In this document: positions 22,313 to 35,900 of the stretch, piece after piece
Position numbering within the stretch: the first letter of the stretch is position 1
How the letters are laid out: each line of letters opens with the position of its first letter
Assembly: GCF_901709675.1 (NCBI RefSeq)
Contig: NC_051098.1
Location: 2,716,500 to 2,780,499, forward strand
Direction: 5' to 3'
DNA length: 64,000 nt
Source of the DNA: Syngnathus acus
Lineage: Eukaryota; Chordata; Actinopteri; Syngnathiformes; Syngnathidae
Program-made: the position numbers and the translations under genes
Notes under the pieces: generated by a model
Databases searched by the model: none
Seen by the model: the letters and a program-made list of their open reading frames with translations, nothing else
What the model was told of the DNA's origin: nothing

Positions 22313-22490
22313 AGGCTGGTTGGATCCCGAGCAGGATTAAAAGTATCTACAGTGTAGCAGAGTCTTGACAAAAAGGCCAGCTGTGTAGCGGGACGGTGGG
22401 CCGGTCATAGGAAACAGAAGTGCACTGCCTCCATAATCTTAGCAGTAAGCTACCTCGGCTAGCAACCGGATGTGTCCATTTTACCCAGTG
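22313..22490 (-). promoter_or_regulatory. cuedc1: Candidate cuedc1 upstream non-coding exon and promoter
   Basis: A good donor (GTGAGT, GT at 22312) is preceded on the minus strand by a moderately GC-rich segment. It would pair with the acceptor at 20525. Position and donor strength are the only support; a second donor-like site near 23900 is an alternative. Confidence 0.35.
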
Positions 22491-22498
22491 CACACAGT

Positions 22499-23483
22499 AG
22501 TGATGTGCATTCCAGTTCTTTTAGGTGAACTGAATCTTAAGAATCAGTCCACTCAAAAGATTCGTTCAAACTAATCGTTCAATGAATCCCCCCTAACATA
22601 TTGTCATATAAAGCAGTTAACCAAATGTCTGATTTTTATGTTTTGATTGGCGAATATAAAAACAAGGAGTAAAACACCAGACAAGTTATAACTTAAATGT
22701 TTATTAAAATAATAATAATAATAATAAAAATTAAAGTACATCTCAAACCAGCAATCTAATGTGAAACTGCAGTCGATATATTGGATAACAATATTTAGGC
22801 ATATATATGCATACATGTTATTTAAAACCTACTATAAGTAAATCGTAAATCTACATTCTCGTTTACATAGTTCACGCCAGGAGACGCAACACGTCCACTG
22901 ACTGATCCGTTGATGCACAGGAAGGCAGTTCACTCATTGACTCGTTCGCAAACGGGAAAGCCAGGATTCGTTCCCTCACTGATCCGTTCTCGCGGTGAAC
23001 TGGAAATGCGATTCACTCAGTGAGTGATCCGTTCACTCAGTGAGTGATCCGTTCACTCAGTGAGTGATCCGTTCACTCAGTGAGTGATCCGTTCACTCAG
23101 TGAGTGATCCGTTCACTCACAGATTCGTTCGTTGGTGAACGGGAAATGCAATTCACGACTCGTTCGTGAACGGGAAGTTACATCACTGACTCGTAAAGTC
23201 CCTCCTCCATCTAACGCTCGCTGGCGCTGCTGATTGGCTGATTTTCTTCTTCGTTTTGTTTTACGGCGAGGTAGCACCAGCTTCCATGGGCATTACTGAC
23301 ATCTTAGTAGTATGGGCATTACTGACATCAGTAGTAGACTGGTTGGCCACCCCTGAACTAGTAACTAGTTGAAGTTATATATGAAAGGAAAAAAAGAACG
23401 AATCACTTTAGGAAGTGATTCTCGTTCACTGAAAAGAGTCGTTCATTATGAACGACTCGTTCACTCACGAGCCAACACTAGCA
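22499..23483. mobile_element. Non-autonomous hAT-like element rich in GTTCACTC motifs
   Basis: Left end TAGTGATGTGCATTCCAGTTC; right end, read inward, TAGTGTTGGCTCGTGAGTGAACGAG. Both ends are densely packed with GAACGA/TCGTTC and ACTCA motifs. The interior holds a 20-bp tandem array. A related fragment lies inverted at 62878-63060, sharing the TGGGCATT...AGCTGGTGCTACCTCGCCGTAAAAC block. Superfamily assignment is tentative. Confidence 0.5.
23011..23126. repeat. 20-bp tandem repeat, about five copies
   Basis: Unit GTTCACTCAGTGAGTGATCC repeated without visible divergence. Each unit contains the perfect palindrome CACTCAGTGAGTG core CACT-CAGTGAGTG-like arms, so the array can form serial hairpins. 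Confidence 0.9.
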
Positions 23484-23489
23484 CACCGT

Positions 23490-24475
23490 GATAGGCAGGA
23501 GAAAGTTCATTGAATGGAAACGCATTCTGTGTGCAGAACATTTGATTTTAAATGATTTGTAACTATCTAAATGATACTAAGATTCGTAATTTTCTTCCAA
23601 AGGTTCTCGTTGCTTTCTTAAAGTAAATTGACGAAAAACGAACAGAAATAAGTCCAAATCACTGACCAATATCGGACCGAGAGAGCTGCTGTCCTTTACC
23701 CCGCGTTTCCCAATGCCCCATATTGTGGATGTTTATTAAGAGATTTCTGAAGCATTTATATGGATGGAAAAAGTTTAGCGGACCCAGTGATATTTCCTTG
23801 CCCCCCTTCTCCCAATTAAAAAAAAACAATCCTAGCTCGGCCAGTGCGTGAGGTTACTTGGAATGAATAAACGTAACCTGCCATTTACCTGGAAGATTTG
23901 CTCCAATTAACTGTTAAATAAGAACTTTCCATACTAAAAATCCCTTAAGTGCTGCAGAAAACACTGCATCTATTTCTCTTCTTCGTTTATTCCTCTGTTT
24001 TTACAAGCTTTTAATGTACTTTTAATCATGTAAAGCACAGTCAAGGGTACAGTTCCCACAGTTTCACCATGTTAACTAGTGTGACGTAAAATCTGGATGC
24101 TACCTACGTCATGTAGACATTTTGATGTGTACATAACTGCACAAACCGATATATAAACACGATACGGCGTGCAACTGCCGTATGAATGGCACCCCTGTAT
24201 GCCAATCAAGTAACAAATCTCACAATGATGATGGGCGGACATCTTTTTTTTATACCAATTTATTGCCATTGATAGTAAACCATCCACCTTATTCCAACGC
24301 CCATCCTTTTCGTGAAATGTGGAAATGCATAGTGAAAACAGCGTTTTATTTCGCAACGCCACTTGTTGCAGCTTTAAAAAAAACAAAAAAAAACAAAACC
24401 CATTTCAGACACGCTTCCTGGAAATCATGTCGCCTAATGTCCCTAAAATCAAATATAATTTCAGAGATTGATGGC
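23490..24475. other. Intergenic region between cuedc1 and akap1
   Basis: No exon seen. The open frame at 24182-24589 crosses repeat sequence and is not credible. Confidence 0.45.
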
Positions 24476-24615
24476 TTCTATGACTCTGTGGTGGCCTCTG
24501 CCATCCTCTACGCCAGGGGTAGGCAATTCCGGTCCTCGAGGGCCGGTGTCCTGCATGTTTTCTATGTCACCCTGTTGCAACACACCTGATTCAAATGGTC
24601 AGAAAATTGGCAAGG
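24472..24615 (+). mobile_element. LINE scrap plus hAT-type terminal fragment
   Basis: 24476-24512 (CTATGACTCTGTGGTGGCCTCTGCC) matches the reverse transcriptase region of the LINE at about 34864-34900. It is followed directly by CAGGGGTAGGCAATTCCGGTCCTCGAGGG, a hAT-like terminus, and TGCATGTTTTC...CACACCTGATTCAAATGG. This looks like a hAT derivative inserted into a LINE copy, then truncated. Confidence 0.55.
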
Positions 24616-25599
24616 TCTGCAGAAGCTGGATAACAATCCTGATCATGATGATAGATTACAGATTTGTGATATTAGGTGATATTAAGCTTTCTTCTTTTTA
24701 ATACTAGGATGCGTTTTTTTACTGTTCCCGCATCAGGTTACTTTGTGTATGAAAATAATTACCACATGGAAACAAATTAATATATACACTTTAAACAGCC
24801 TTTATTGTTTTTTTCCCTAATAGATCTTTACAGTACAATCAAAATGAAGATGAGCCTCGCAAAAACTTCATCTGTACATGTTAAATCTTATGGGCACAGT
24901 ACTTTCAAATATCCCAATGGAGATTTGTTTAGCAATTCAAAACAACAACCCCCCCATCCACCCCCAAAAAACAGTCCCACAACTTCAAAAAACAATATGG
25001 GTGAGTGAAAGGTTGAGGCAAAATGACCCAGAACAGACCAAATAGCAATAAATACCCGTCATCCCCTTCGAATACCACTCTTTCTCAGTGTTATAGAAAA
25101 TAGTCGTATCTTATTTACATAGAACAAAGTAAGTATTCAGGTGTGGTGGAAGTTAATTTGCATCACAGGAGAAGACATCTACAGTATTTACTATATAATT
25201 GAGGATACAGATAGAAGAGGACTGGCTCCTGGGAGGACTAAAAGCCGTTACACTCAAACCCACCAAAAGCTGTCTGCATGTACACTGATTCACCACATTG
25301 ACTTTGCAGATTAATTACCGAGGCACCTTCATATTCCCAATATGTGCCTCAACAAAAAAAAGATGGGACTACATTTCAGTTACCAAAAAGTTAAAATAAA
25401 CAAAAACTCTGAAATCTGTGTTTTAAGTACTCATTTGCAATGTGCACGGATCCCAGTTTCGGTTTGAATTTTCACTCAATCTCTCATACGTGCTTCCTCA
25501 CTCAGTCACGCTCAGTCACACGCACTTAGAAAAGAAAAACTACACAGACTAGATAGAATTTCAAAGGGCAACATTTAGCAAAAACTTATAAAAAAAATA

Positions 25600-25735
25600 T
25601 ATATATTGGTAAATTGAGTTTTGTTTGATAAAAATAAAAAAAAGCTGTTGAAATTTCCACAATGTCCAATTATTGGTAAATTGGAATAGTGTTTTGTTTG
25701 ATAAAACCAGCTGTTGAAATTTCCACTATGTCCAC
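25600..25735. repeat. Two-copy tandem duplication, about 80 bp
   Basis: ATTGGTAAATTG, TTTTGTTTGATAAAA and AGCTGTTGAAATTTCCAC occur twice in the same order, with small indels between copies. Confidence 0.7.
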
Positions 25736-26118
25736 AAAGTCATTCTCATTCCCTTGTCATTACTCCTCACTAGGTTAATTTTGTTTACCTCAGCGCATCC
25801 TTGATATAAGTTGTGTCGTTTAAGTAGTGTAATTTCATGGTTAAGTTTTCTATTGAAGAAAACAAAACAAAAAAAGGGAGAGAGAGAATTGACATTCAAA
25901 AGTCAAAATAAGAAACCTTGTTTTAATCCAATTAACCCTGTCAGCCACAATAGATTTATAAATCTTGCATTCAGGTACAGTAATACAGACCACAGAAAGT
26001 CAATTATGAATAGTAGTGTCGCACATTCAGAATTATATCACTAATTGACTATAACCTGTTAAGATCTTGAATTTCAACTAAGCAGATCACTTATCAAATT
26101 TTAATTCTATTGTCAAGT

Positions 26119-26290
26119 ACTGTATTTTTTGGACTATAAGTCACGGTTCTTTTCATAGTTTGGGTGGGGGGGAGACTTATACTCAGGAGCGACTTATATG
26201 TGAAATTATTCACAAATTTTCAAAATTCAAAAATTCGCAATGTAGTGAGCCCGCAATAAACGAACCGTTTATTATAATAAATAATGAATA
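26119..26290. mobile_element. MITE terminus (ACTGTATTTTTTGGACTATAAGTC type)
   Basis: TACTGTATTTTTTGGACTATAAGTCACGG and GACTTATACTCAGGAGCGACTTATATG match the left end of the element at 46204-48200. No right end found, so truncated. Confidence 0.6.
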
Positions 26291-26853
26291 ATGTTACGGT
26301 AGGACAACCAGCTTGTGCTTTAGTCCAAGTTGGCGGCACTGTTGTTGGTCGCCAGGTGACCGTTCTCAGACTTTGACTGCTTGCTATCGACTCACCCTTG
26401 GACTTAGCAACATCATGGCATTGTCCTTATAGTTGGACGAAACAAAAAACGTTTATCCAAACAATTTTGAAATTTACTGACCTCTCGCTGTCAGAGTTGG
26501 TAATTACAGTTCACGTGCCTACATAGTCTGACATACGTCTCATGAGCCCACACAGCATGATGATTAAAATACAATGTCCAAAAGCCCAGTGCAAAAAGGT
26601 AAAGTTGGGGGAGAAAAAAAAAATATTGGTTGATCTTTATTTAAATTACAATATAGACCCTTTTTTCATGTACAAGGTTCCTCTTCCTTTCATTTGTGAA
26701 TGACCCAAAAAGGTTTGTCTTATTTTGAAGCAGTGTTGCTCTCAAAGACTATGCCAGAAAAATATTTTAATGTCTTTTTAAAGGAAACAAACAACAGGAC
26801 GAGAAAAACAAAACAAAAAATCATCCAGTGAATTGTCTTTAACAGACAATGGC

Positions 26854-26916
26854 TCAAAATCCATCAACCCATACACCCAAGCCCCTCTCAGCCAATGTGC
26901 GGTTTATAGAAATAAC
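26854..26916 (-). CDS. akap1: akap1 coding exon 10 (terminal)
   Basis: 63 nt, acceptor TCTCTTTCAG. Encodes [20 protein letters not shown] and a TGA stop at 26856-26854, matching the mammalian VVLINRSLVERGLAQWVDS end. Too short to be seen as an isolated open frame. Confidence 0.92.
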   Translation of the reverse strand, partial: VISINRTLAERGLGVWVDGF

Positions 26917-29900
26917 CTGAAAGAGAGAAATTACCTTGGTTAGACTTACTTCTTAGAAAGCATACATCATATACTGAAGTGAATGCTAAACTGTATAACT
27001 GAAGGTCAGTACAAACCTTCATGTTTACGTTATTCTTACATTCTTTCTGGCGCTTTTTTGATCTAGACCACAGGTGTCAAACTCAAGGCCCGGGGGCCAG
27101 ATACCGCCCGCCACATTTTATGTGGCCCGCGAAGACAAATTGTGCATCAAATTCGTGTCATTACTAGAATTGCAGATTGTCTTCACTTTTAATATCTTTT
27201 TTTTAAAATATTTGACCAGTTTTTACTCGTCTGATTTGAAAACGAGTTATTTGTTTTGTAGCTTTTACTGTATATAATATGAGGTGCTCATACATTTATT
27301 TGGGTTGACAGTCATAATGGCCCTCCGAAAGAAGCTATGACTACAATGCGGCCCGTGATAAAAATGAGTTTGACACCCCTGGTCTAGACTAATATCATTG
27401 GTTTTTACGTCTCATTGGAAGCCCAAAAGTGAAACGGCCACTAGCATTCGTTGGCCAAATTTACTGTGTAATACAATTTAAAAACACCTTTTTTTTGGGT
27501 CCATTTGGTTAACAACACCCTTCCTTCAAATACTGTAAATGGCCTCCAAATTTCAATTTGTATACTGTGAGGATCCTTTTTAAGGTACTTTTGATGAAAA
27601 AATTATAAAAAAACAAACTACTAAAAACAAGAGTTGTGAAATTTTAACCATAACACTAACCAACGATCGATTATCAAATTAATCGACAATTAATTTGAGA
27701 ATTAAATACTCATTGAGAGCCATTGTTTATCTTAAAATTGTCCAAATCATCTGATTTCCGCCTCTCAAAAATAAATAATTTGATTTTTGAAGTCTCTCAT
27801 AGAGCAAACTGTCTATTGTTTAATCGAAATATGACATTTGCAAACACCTTTTTTTACTTTGGGGAACAAAGGGAAAGTTACAAAGTTGTTGTTAGCAAGA
27901 ATAACCTGTAAATGACATGTACAGTGGGGCAAAAAAGTATTTAGTAAGCCACCAATTGTGCAAGTTCTACCACTTACAAGATGAGAGATGGCTGTAAATT
28001 TCATAATAGGTACACTTCAACTATGAGAGACAAAATGAAAAAAAAAATCCAGAAAATCACATTGTCTGATTTTTAAAGAATTTATGACATTCCCATATGA
28101 CATTCTCCCAATTCTCTTCCAGATCATCCAAATGCGCTCTCGCAAACTTCAGACGGGCCTGCACATGTACTGGCTTAAGCAGGGGGACATGTCTGGCACT
28201 CCAGGATTTGAGACCCTGGTGACGTAGTGTGTTACTTTGGTCCCAGCTCTCTGCAGGTCATTCATTAGGTCCCTGTGTGGTTCAGGGATTTTTGTTCACC
28301 GTTCTCACGATCATTTTAACACCACGGGGTGGGATCTTGCGTGGAGCCCCAGATCGAGGCCATTATTGACCAAATACTTATTTTCCACCATAATTTGCAA
28401 ATATTTTTTTTAAAAAGGCAGACAATGTGATTTTCTGGATTTTTTTTTTCTCCATTTTGTCTCTCAATGTTGAAGTGTACCTATGATGAAAATTATAGGC
28501 ATCTCTCATCTTGTAAGTGGGAGAACTTGCAGAATTGGTGGCTGACTAAATACTTTTTTGCCCCACTGTAGTTGAACCTGAAGCCTGGAAGACGAGCTTT
28601 TCGCATTACCGAGAACCTAAGAAAGTCAGTTTCAAAAACTGTAAAAGTATAACATCACTTCCTCTCATGTGATATTGTTTCATGTGTTGTTTGTTTGGCT
28701 TTGTTTAAGCATTCAATAATAACAAAAAGTAATCGAAAATATGTTTTTACAATACACTTAAATGCCAAACATTTTTATGTGATTATTTAATGGAATACAA
28801 TAGAATAATCAATTCTAAAAAAAAAAAAATTGGTCATGGTAGTTGTACTATACAGTAGAAACACACATACAGTTAATCGAACAACTCGTAATTTAGTAAT
28901 TGTGGTGTCTTACGTCTTCTCCCACCATGTTCCACAGATGAACCAATGGGAGGCCAGTACTGTTATCATAATTTGAGACCTTTAAAATACAAGACAAAGA
29001 TATTGGCAGTTAGTGACATTTAACTATCAGTCTGGGGGAGATTACTGATAAAGGCCTACTTGGGCAAGCAATGCAACTCCTCTTGTCATCTCTTCGAGCG
29101 CTGATGTGGCCCCGGACGAAAAACGATCCTCTCCTGATAGAATCATACAGTAAGTATACATTAGGAAAGCAAATGAATGCAATCCATTTGAAATAAGGAA
29201 TAAACTATACCAGAGAACCATGAGTTATGCATAAACTTGTCAAAACAGTGTACCTGGGAGGGGAGCGACGTTGTCAAGCAATACTTCAGCCCCTTGAAAC
29301 GGTAATGTTACAAAATCAGACCTAAAAGACAAAGGCATCAATGTGTTGAACGCTGTCACACTAAACATGTTTGTAAGCATTACGGCAACAAGCAAAGATC
29401 TTGCTATAATCCTGCAGTCCCTTTATACAATGCGGATGAGCTGAAGGTAGAATATATACTGGTAATCTTCTTGAAGCGCTTTGGGCACCATATGGTATAA
29501 ATAAAGCGCTATGTGCACACCATTTATCATTAAATAACACATGAATAAAGGGCATAAAATAAACTTCTATAAATTCTGATTTTAAGCCTATATTTAAAGG
29601 TTTTTAAGGAGCCATATAATGTACCAAAATAAGTCTTGTGTCAAATAAATTAGATTGTCGCAATTATATCCTGTTCTTGCCAGTTAAATGCCGTTAGTCA
29701 TGTATATGTTGTACAGAGACTGAGATTAACCGGAGTCGAATTCCTTGTTTGTCATGCACAAACTTGGCCAATAAAGCTGATTCTGATTAGGGACCTACGT
29801 CTGTGTCACACAAAACAACTTTACAGATTTGCACAAACGATAGTATTTATTTACCAATGGCGGAGGAGGTACGTACTGCTCTACATGTTTCGTCTAGTCC

Positions 29901-32900
29901 TCTGATTGGTTCATCGGGTCTTCATATTACGCCTGTATACATATTACGGAAGCCACACAAAAGAACTTTACAGATTTTGGAATTTGGTCCACACAAAAGG
30001 GGCACCTTATTTAGAGGCGCACCTTCATTGTTTTGCAAAAATTAAAGGCTTTTAAGTGCGCCTTATGGTGCGGAAAATACGGTAAGCTATTTTTAACTTA
30101 AAACTTACGATGTGGGCTGGCGGCCACCGATTTTACTTGATGGTTTCTTTGTTAAAGCCCTGATTATATTTCGACATGTGGCTTGTATCATAGCTGGATG
30201 GCTGATACTAGTTTTATCTTCTTTGCGTCCTTGTTTGTGTTCTTCATTTTCTTTGTCTTCTTTACGGTGGCATAGGAAGACGTTTTCAATATATTAATAT
30301 GTTTTAAAAGAATTGAATGTCTGAGTTTTTAAAATGTTTTGGGCAAGGTATGGTGTTGACAGCGCTATCCAAAACTGCACATTCTAGTACTATACAAGTC
30401 TGACTGTTCAAACTGCTCATTCATCATTTATTGTCCTCAATGGTAAACGGATTGATTAATTTATTGAATATCAGCAAGATGGCTGTACATACAATTATTG
30501 TCCTTTATGTGGTAAATATAAAGCAAAACCTGGTAAAGAAACCCTGGGCCAATACACTAATGAAAAAACTGTACCTCTTTCACAATGCAAGGCTAGCCAT
30601 CGCTAGCTTATGTGAAAGGACTGCACTGTTTTCTTTATTCATCGAAGAAGCTTAATCTAAAAATGCAATGCTGTGTTGACAAGGGCCCTTAAACAGTACT
30701 TCTTACATATAGCCATACCTTATTTGCCGTAATGAGTCAATCTTCACTCTGTCATAGCCACCATAATCAACGTATCTTATTTCCACCTCATTTGATTCTT
30801 TATAGAAGGTGATGACCTGAGCTCTCCACCAGGCTCCTTCCACTGCTGGAGCTGCACATATCACACCAACTAGATGATGAAGACAGAGAGACCATGTGTT
30901 AATATATGTAAAAGCACGAAACAGTGAGGGAGTTATTTGAATACCGTCTTTTTCCGTGCATAATACGCACCCTAAAAATGGCATGTCGATGCTGGAAAAA
31001 AGCCTGTACCCATGTATAATACGCACCCAAATTTTGACTCTTAAGTCCGTAAATGTAAAATTATTTCAGAAAAAAGATCATCTTTGGGAACAACCGGATG
31101 TTATTCTGCCGGTCAGTATCACTGCGCATGCGCTAGCAAACTCGATAGCGAAGAAATGTTTCGGATTTGTGTAGGGTACATTGTGGCAGCAAACGAGCAG
31201 GTGATCGAGCAAGCGTCTGATACGAGAGCATTGTGTTCGTATGGAGCGTGTTTGAAGTGAACAGCAGAGAAGAAAGGAACAAGGCAAAGTAAATAAAATA
31301 TTTCCTGTAATACGCATTTTGTTATTTGCTGATTGTATTAAACTATCGCATTCATTGTCAGTCAAGAAGAGAAGAGGACTATTATCCCTTCTTTGGCGAA
31401 ATGACCAGAGCACAGTACAAACACACTATTGTTCTGCCACTTCAATGACTTTCTTTTGAAATGCTATACTATAACTTGCTCTCTTAACCATCTTGATGAA
31501 ACTGCTAATTAAACTGTTAATTGAAACTAATAGGTAGAGAACTGAACTCTCGCTCTTTATATAGCTGGCGTGTCTTGCGCATCCGTTCTGCGCATCGGAT
31601 CCGAATTTCCGCCGCAGAGTTCGAATATCTAGCGCCATCTAGGTGTCGATTTTTAAACTAGTACTGTAATGGCGGCCTCCATATGATATCCGGTCTGCGA
31701 TGGAGATTAAAAAACAAACAATATTTGACAATAACGCACCATCGCATCAAACGATGTGTCGTCAATTATGAATTTTACTGACTAAGTGTGTTGGGCAGGA
31801 TGGCTGAATGTGATGCGCGATTGACAACAAACAAGAAGAAAGGTGTGATTTCAAGTTTTATTTCGAGGGAGATTTTCTTCAAAAATTGTTGTACCCATGC
31901 ATAATGCGCACCCCAGATTTTAGGACAATAAATTAATTAAATTTTGCGCATTATGCACGGAAAAAGACGGTAACTGTTAACATGTTACATCAGGAACGTT
32001 CTCAGTTCCTCGTTTGTGTTTATGTAACGTTAGCATACCTTATTGTTTAGCCTGTTGTTGCCTATTCATGTGACTTGTACTCCGGTGCGGCTTATATGTG
32101 CGTTTTTCTTCTTTATTATGCATTTTATGGCTGGTGCGACTTGTACTCCGGAGCGATTTATAGTGCGAAAAATACGGTAATCCAATTTGGGTCGCATTTG
32201 CCTGCTGTATGAACCAAGCCTAACACTGTGACACCAATCAGAGACTGTGGACAATACTTTGCAAAGGGTGGGTCTAGACAATATTTTTCTTTACAGGTAT
32301 AGTTACCTTCAGCTGGAGAAGGAAGGGTGGGTGTGCCTGGCTGGGAGTAGCACAAGAACATCTGCTGGTCAAGGCTTCTTAGGGCATGGTAAGTAGGATG
32401 GGTGTGCTGCTGGACAAAGACGTGCCCGGCTGATACAATATTCACCACAATCACTTCAACTGTCACACCACTGGGCAGGAGCAGCTAGAGGACAAATGAC
32501 AAAAATAAAAGTAAAGTAACAATTGGAGCGCTTGAACAAAACTTTACTGGCTTCAATGTTTGCAGTCAACCATGGTTTTTCACAGAGATTACAAAAAGGA
32601 TTATCTGGACGGACGGATGGACACACACACACAGCTGGCCAAAGGTGTGTGTGTGTGTGTGTGTGTGTGTATGTATATATATATATAGTTTAGCACACTA
32701 TCCAGTTGCAACAGCCACGCGGTTGATCATAAATTAAGGGGCCCGTAAAAGACAGCAAGGGTTTGCGGATGGGTTCACTCTTTGTTCCATTTGGGGTCTT
32801 ATAAAACCCACTGTACATTTAAAACTAAAATAAACGAACCGTAACTTAAAATACTTGCGAAAGTATTGGGCCCCCTTGAACCTTTCAACATTTCGCCACA

Positions 32901-35900
32901 TTTCAGGCTTCAAACAAAGATATAAAATTTTAATTTTTTGTCAAGAATCAACAACAAGTGGGACACAATCGTGAAGTGGAACGAAATTTATTGGATAATT
33001 TAAACTTTAACAAATAACTGAAAAGTGGGGCGTGCAATATTATTCGGCCCCCTTGCGCTAATACAGTGCCTTGCGAAAGTATTCTGCCCCCTTGAACCTT
33101 TCAACATTTCGCCACATTTCAGGCTTCAAACATAAGGATATAAAATTGTAATTTTTTGTCAAGAATCAACAACAAGTGGGACACAATCGTGAAGTGGAAC
33201 GAGTGTTCTGTGAGGACTACGGGGACGACATCGACGGTCTCACCAGCTGTGTCACAGACTACATTAACTTTTGTGTAGACTCCACCATACCCACCAAAAC
33301 AGTCAGGGCTTTTGCAAACAGCAAACCTTGGATCACCCCTGAGATTAAAGACCTGCTCAGGGAAAAAAGGAGGGTCTTTAAATCAGGAGACAGGGACCTG
33401 CTGAAGACGGTGCAGAGGGACCTGAAGAAGAAGATCAGGGAGGGGAAGAGCAACTACAGGAGGAGGATGGAAGACCAACTGCAGCGGGACGACGTCAGCG
33501 GGGTCTGGAGGAGCCTGAACACCATCTCAGGACGTAGCAACTCCAGACCTGCGCTAGACAGGGATCAGGAGTGGGTGAATGACCTGAACCGGTTCTTCAA
33601 CCGGTTTGAACAACCATCCACTCCTCCCCCCACCCACCCAGCCCTGCTGCAACTTCCCCCGACTGGAGCCTCTTCTGCTCCGAGGACTCTCACATTGACC
33701 ACGCCCCCTGCTACTTCCCCTCCAAAACCCCCCAGCCCACTCTCAACTCCACCGAACCCACCAACCACCCCCCCTGCAACCCACCCCACACCACTCCCCC
33801 ACCCAGCATGGTGCTCTCCACAGCCCAGGTGGAGAGAGGACTGGCGAGGCTCAAGGTGAAGAAGGCGACGGGTCCAGATGGCATCACCTCCAGGCTGCTC
33901 AGATCCTGCTCCGGGCAACTGTGCAGGATCGTGGAGCACATATTCAACATGAGCCTGAGGCTGCACAGGGTGCCACAGCTGTGGAAGACGTCCTGCGTGG
34001 TACCGGTGCCCAAGTCATCTCGCCCCAGCGACTTCAACCACTACCGGCCGGTGGCCCTGACATCCCACCTGGCGAAGACCCTGGAGAGGCTGGTCCTCCA
34101 CTACCTGCGCCTCCTGGTGAGCTCCTCCGCCGACCCCCTGCAGTTCGCCTACCGGCCGAGCATCGGGGTTGAGGACGCCGTCATCTTCCTCATGCAGAGG
34201 TCCCTGGCCCACCTGGAGCGGGCTGGAAGCACTGTGAGGATCATGTTTTATGATTTCTCCAGTGCCTTCAACACCATCCAGCCAGAACTGCTGGGGAACA
34301 AACTGCACCATGCTGGAGCCTGCCAGCAGCTGACATCATGGGTCCTGGACTTCCTCACAAACAGACCGCAGTTTGTGAGGACAGGAGGCCGTGTGTCTGA
34401 CACGGTGGTCTGCAGCACAGGAGCTCCACAGGGGACCGTCCTGGCCCCCCTCCTCTTCACCATCTACACAGCTGACTTCACCCACCACACATCAACCTGC
34501 CACCTCCAGAAGTTCTCGGACGACTCCGCCATCGTCGGTCTCATTAACAACGGAGACGAGACGGAGTACCGAGAACTGAATCACAGATTCGTGGACTGGT
34601 GCCGGCGGAACCGCCTCCAGATTAACTCTGGAAAAACAAAGGAGCTGGTGGTGGACTTCCGCCGGCGCAAAGTCCCCCCCTCGCCGGTGAACATCCAGGG
34701 AACGGACATAGAGATTGTGGACTCTTACAAGTTCCTGGGTGTTCACCTGAACAATAAACTGGACTGGACTGTTAACACTCAGGCCCTATACAAGAAGGGC
34801 CAAAGCAGACTCCACCTGCTGCGCAGACTGAGGTCCTTCGGAGTGAGGGACGGCCTCCTGAGGACCTTCTACGACTCTGTGGTGGCGTCCGCCATTTTTT
34901 ATGGGGTGGTCTGCTGGAGCAGCGGCATCACTGCAGCGGAGAGGAAGAGGCTGGACAAGGTGGTGAAGAAAGCCGGCTCTGTCCTGGGCTGCAGTCTGGA
35001 CCGGGTGGAGGTGGTGGGGGAGAGGAGGATGGTGGCTAAGCTGTCCTCCATCATGGACAATGTCTTCCACCCCCTTCATGAGACTGTCAGAGCCCTGGAG
35101 AGCTCCATCAGTGACCGGCTTCGTCACCCACGATGCACCACCGAGAGGCATCGCAGGTCCTTCCTCCCTGCTGCCATCAGACTGTACAACCAGGCCGATC
35201 ACTGTAGCTAACGGACAAAATAACATGCAATAACGTGCAATAACCATATGTGCAATCATACTATGTGCAATATCTGTCTACCTCACACTCTTTTTACCTG
35301 CTTTTTTTTGCAGTTTTTTTTTTCTTCCTTTGCACTATTTTTTTTATCTAATATTTTTTTTTTATCTCCACTGTATATTGTGTATTGTGTATTTTGTATA
35401 TACTGTCCATATTTTTTAATTATATATACCTTCTACTTTTTTAAATCTTTTACCCCCTTCCCCGCATGCGCGTGTGTGTGTATATGTTAAGTGTACTGCT
35501 GCTAACATAGGAGTTTCCCCATTGAGGGAATAATAAAGGATTATCTTATCTTATTTATTGGATAATTTAAACTTTTTTAACAAATAAAAAACTGAAAAGT
35601 GGGGCGTGCAATATTACTCGGCCCCTTTACTTTCAGTGCAGCAAACTCACTCCAGAAGTTCAGTGAGGATCTTTGAATGATCCAATGTTGTCCTAAATGA
35701 CTGATGATGATAAATAGAATGCACCTGTGTGTAATCAAGTCTCCGTATAAATGCACCTGCTCTTTGATAGTCTCAGGGTTCTGTTTAAAGCGCAGAGAGA
35801 ACCATGAAGACAAAGGAACACACCAGGCAGGTCCGGGATACTGTTGTGGAGAAGTTTAAAGCCGGATTTGGATACAAAAAGATTTCCCAAGCTTTAAACA

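Larger units (their letters stand above)
24785..26853 (-). terminator. akap1: akap1 3' UTR with candidate poly(A) signal
   Basis: About 2 kb of sequence after the akap1 stop, ending at an AATAAA hexamer on the minus strand (TTTATT at 24801-24806). The length is an inference. It includes a roughly 80-bp near-tandem duplication (25600-25735, GGTAAATTG...AGCTGTTGAAATTTCCAC) and the terminus of a MITE at about 26119-26300. Confidence 0.4.

Noticed and set aside
22960-23200. CRISPR-like array of short repeats
   Set aside because: Units are directly adjacent without unique spacers, in vertebrate DNA, inside a non-autonomous transposon.
24182-24589. 135-residue plus-strand frame
   Set aside because: Runs through a LINE scrap and a hAT terminus; no protein family resemblance.
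33176-35211. Host gene with a reverse-transcriptase domain
   Set aside because: It interrupts a Tc1 terminal repeat, ends in a LINE-type tail, and is offset in frame; a retrotransposon copy.
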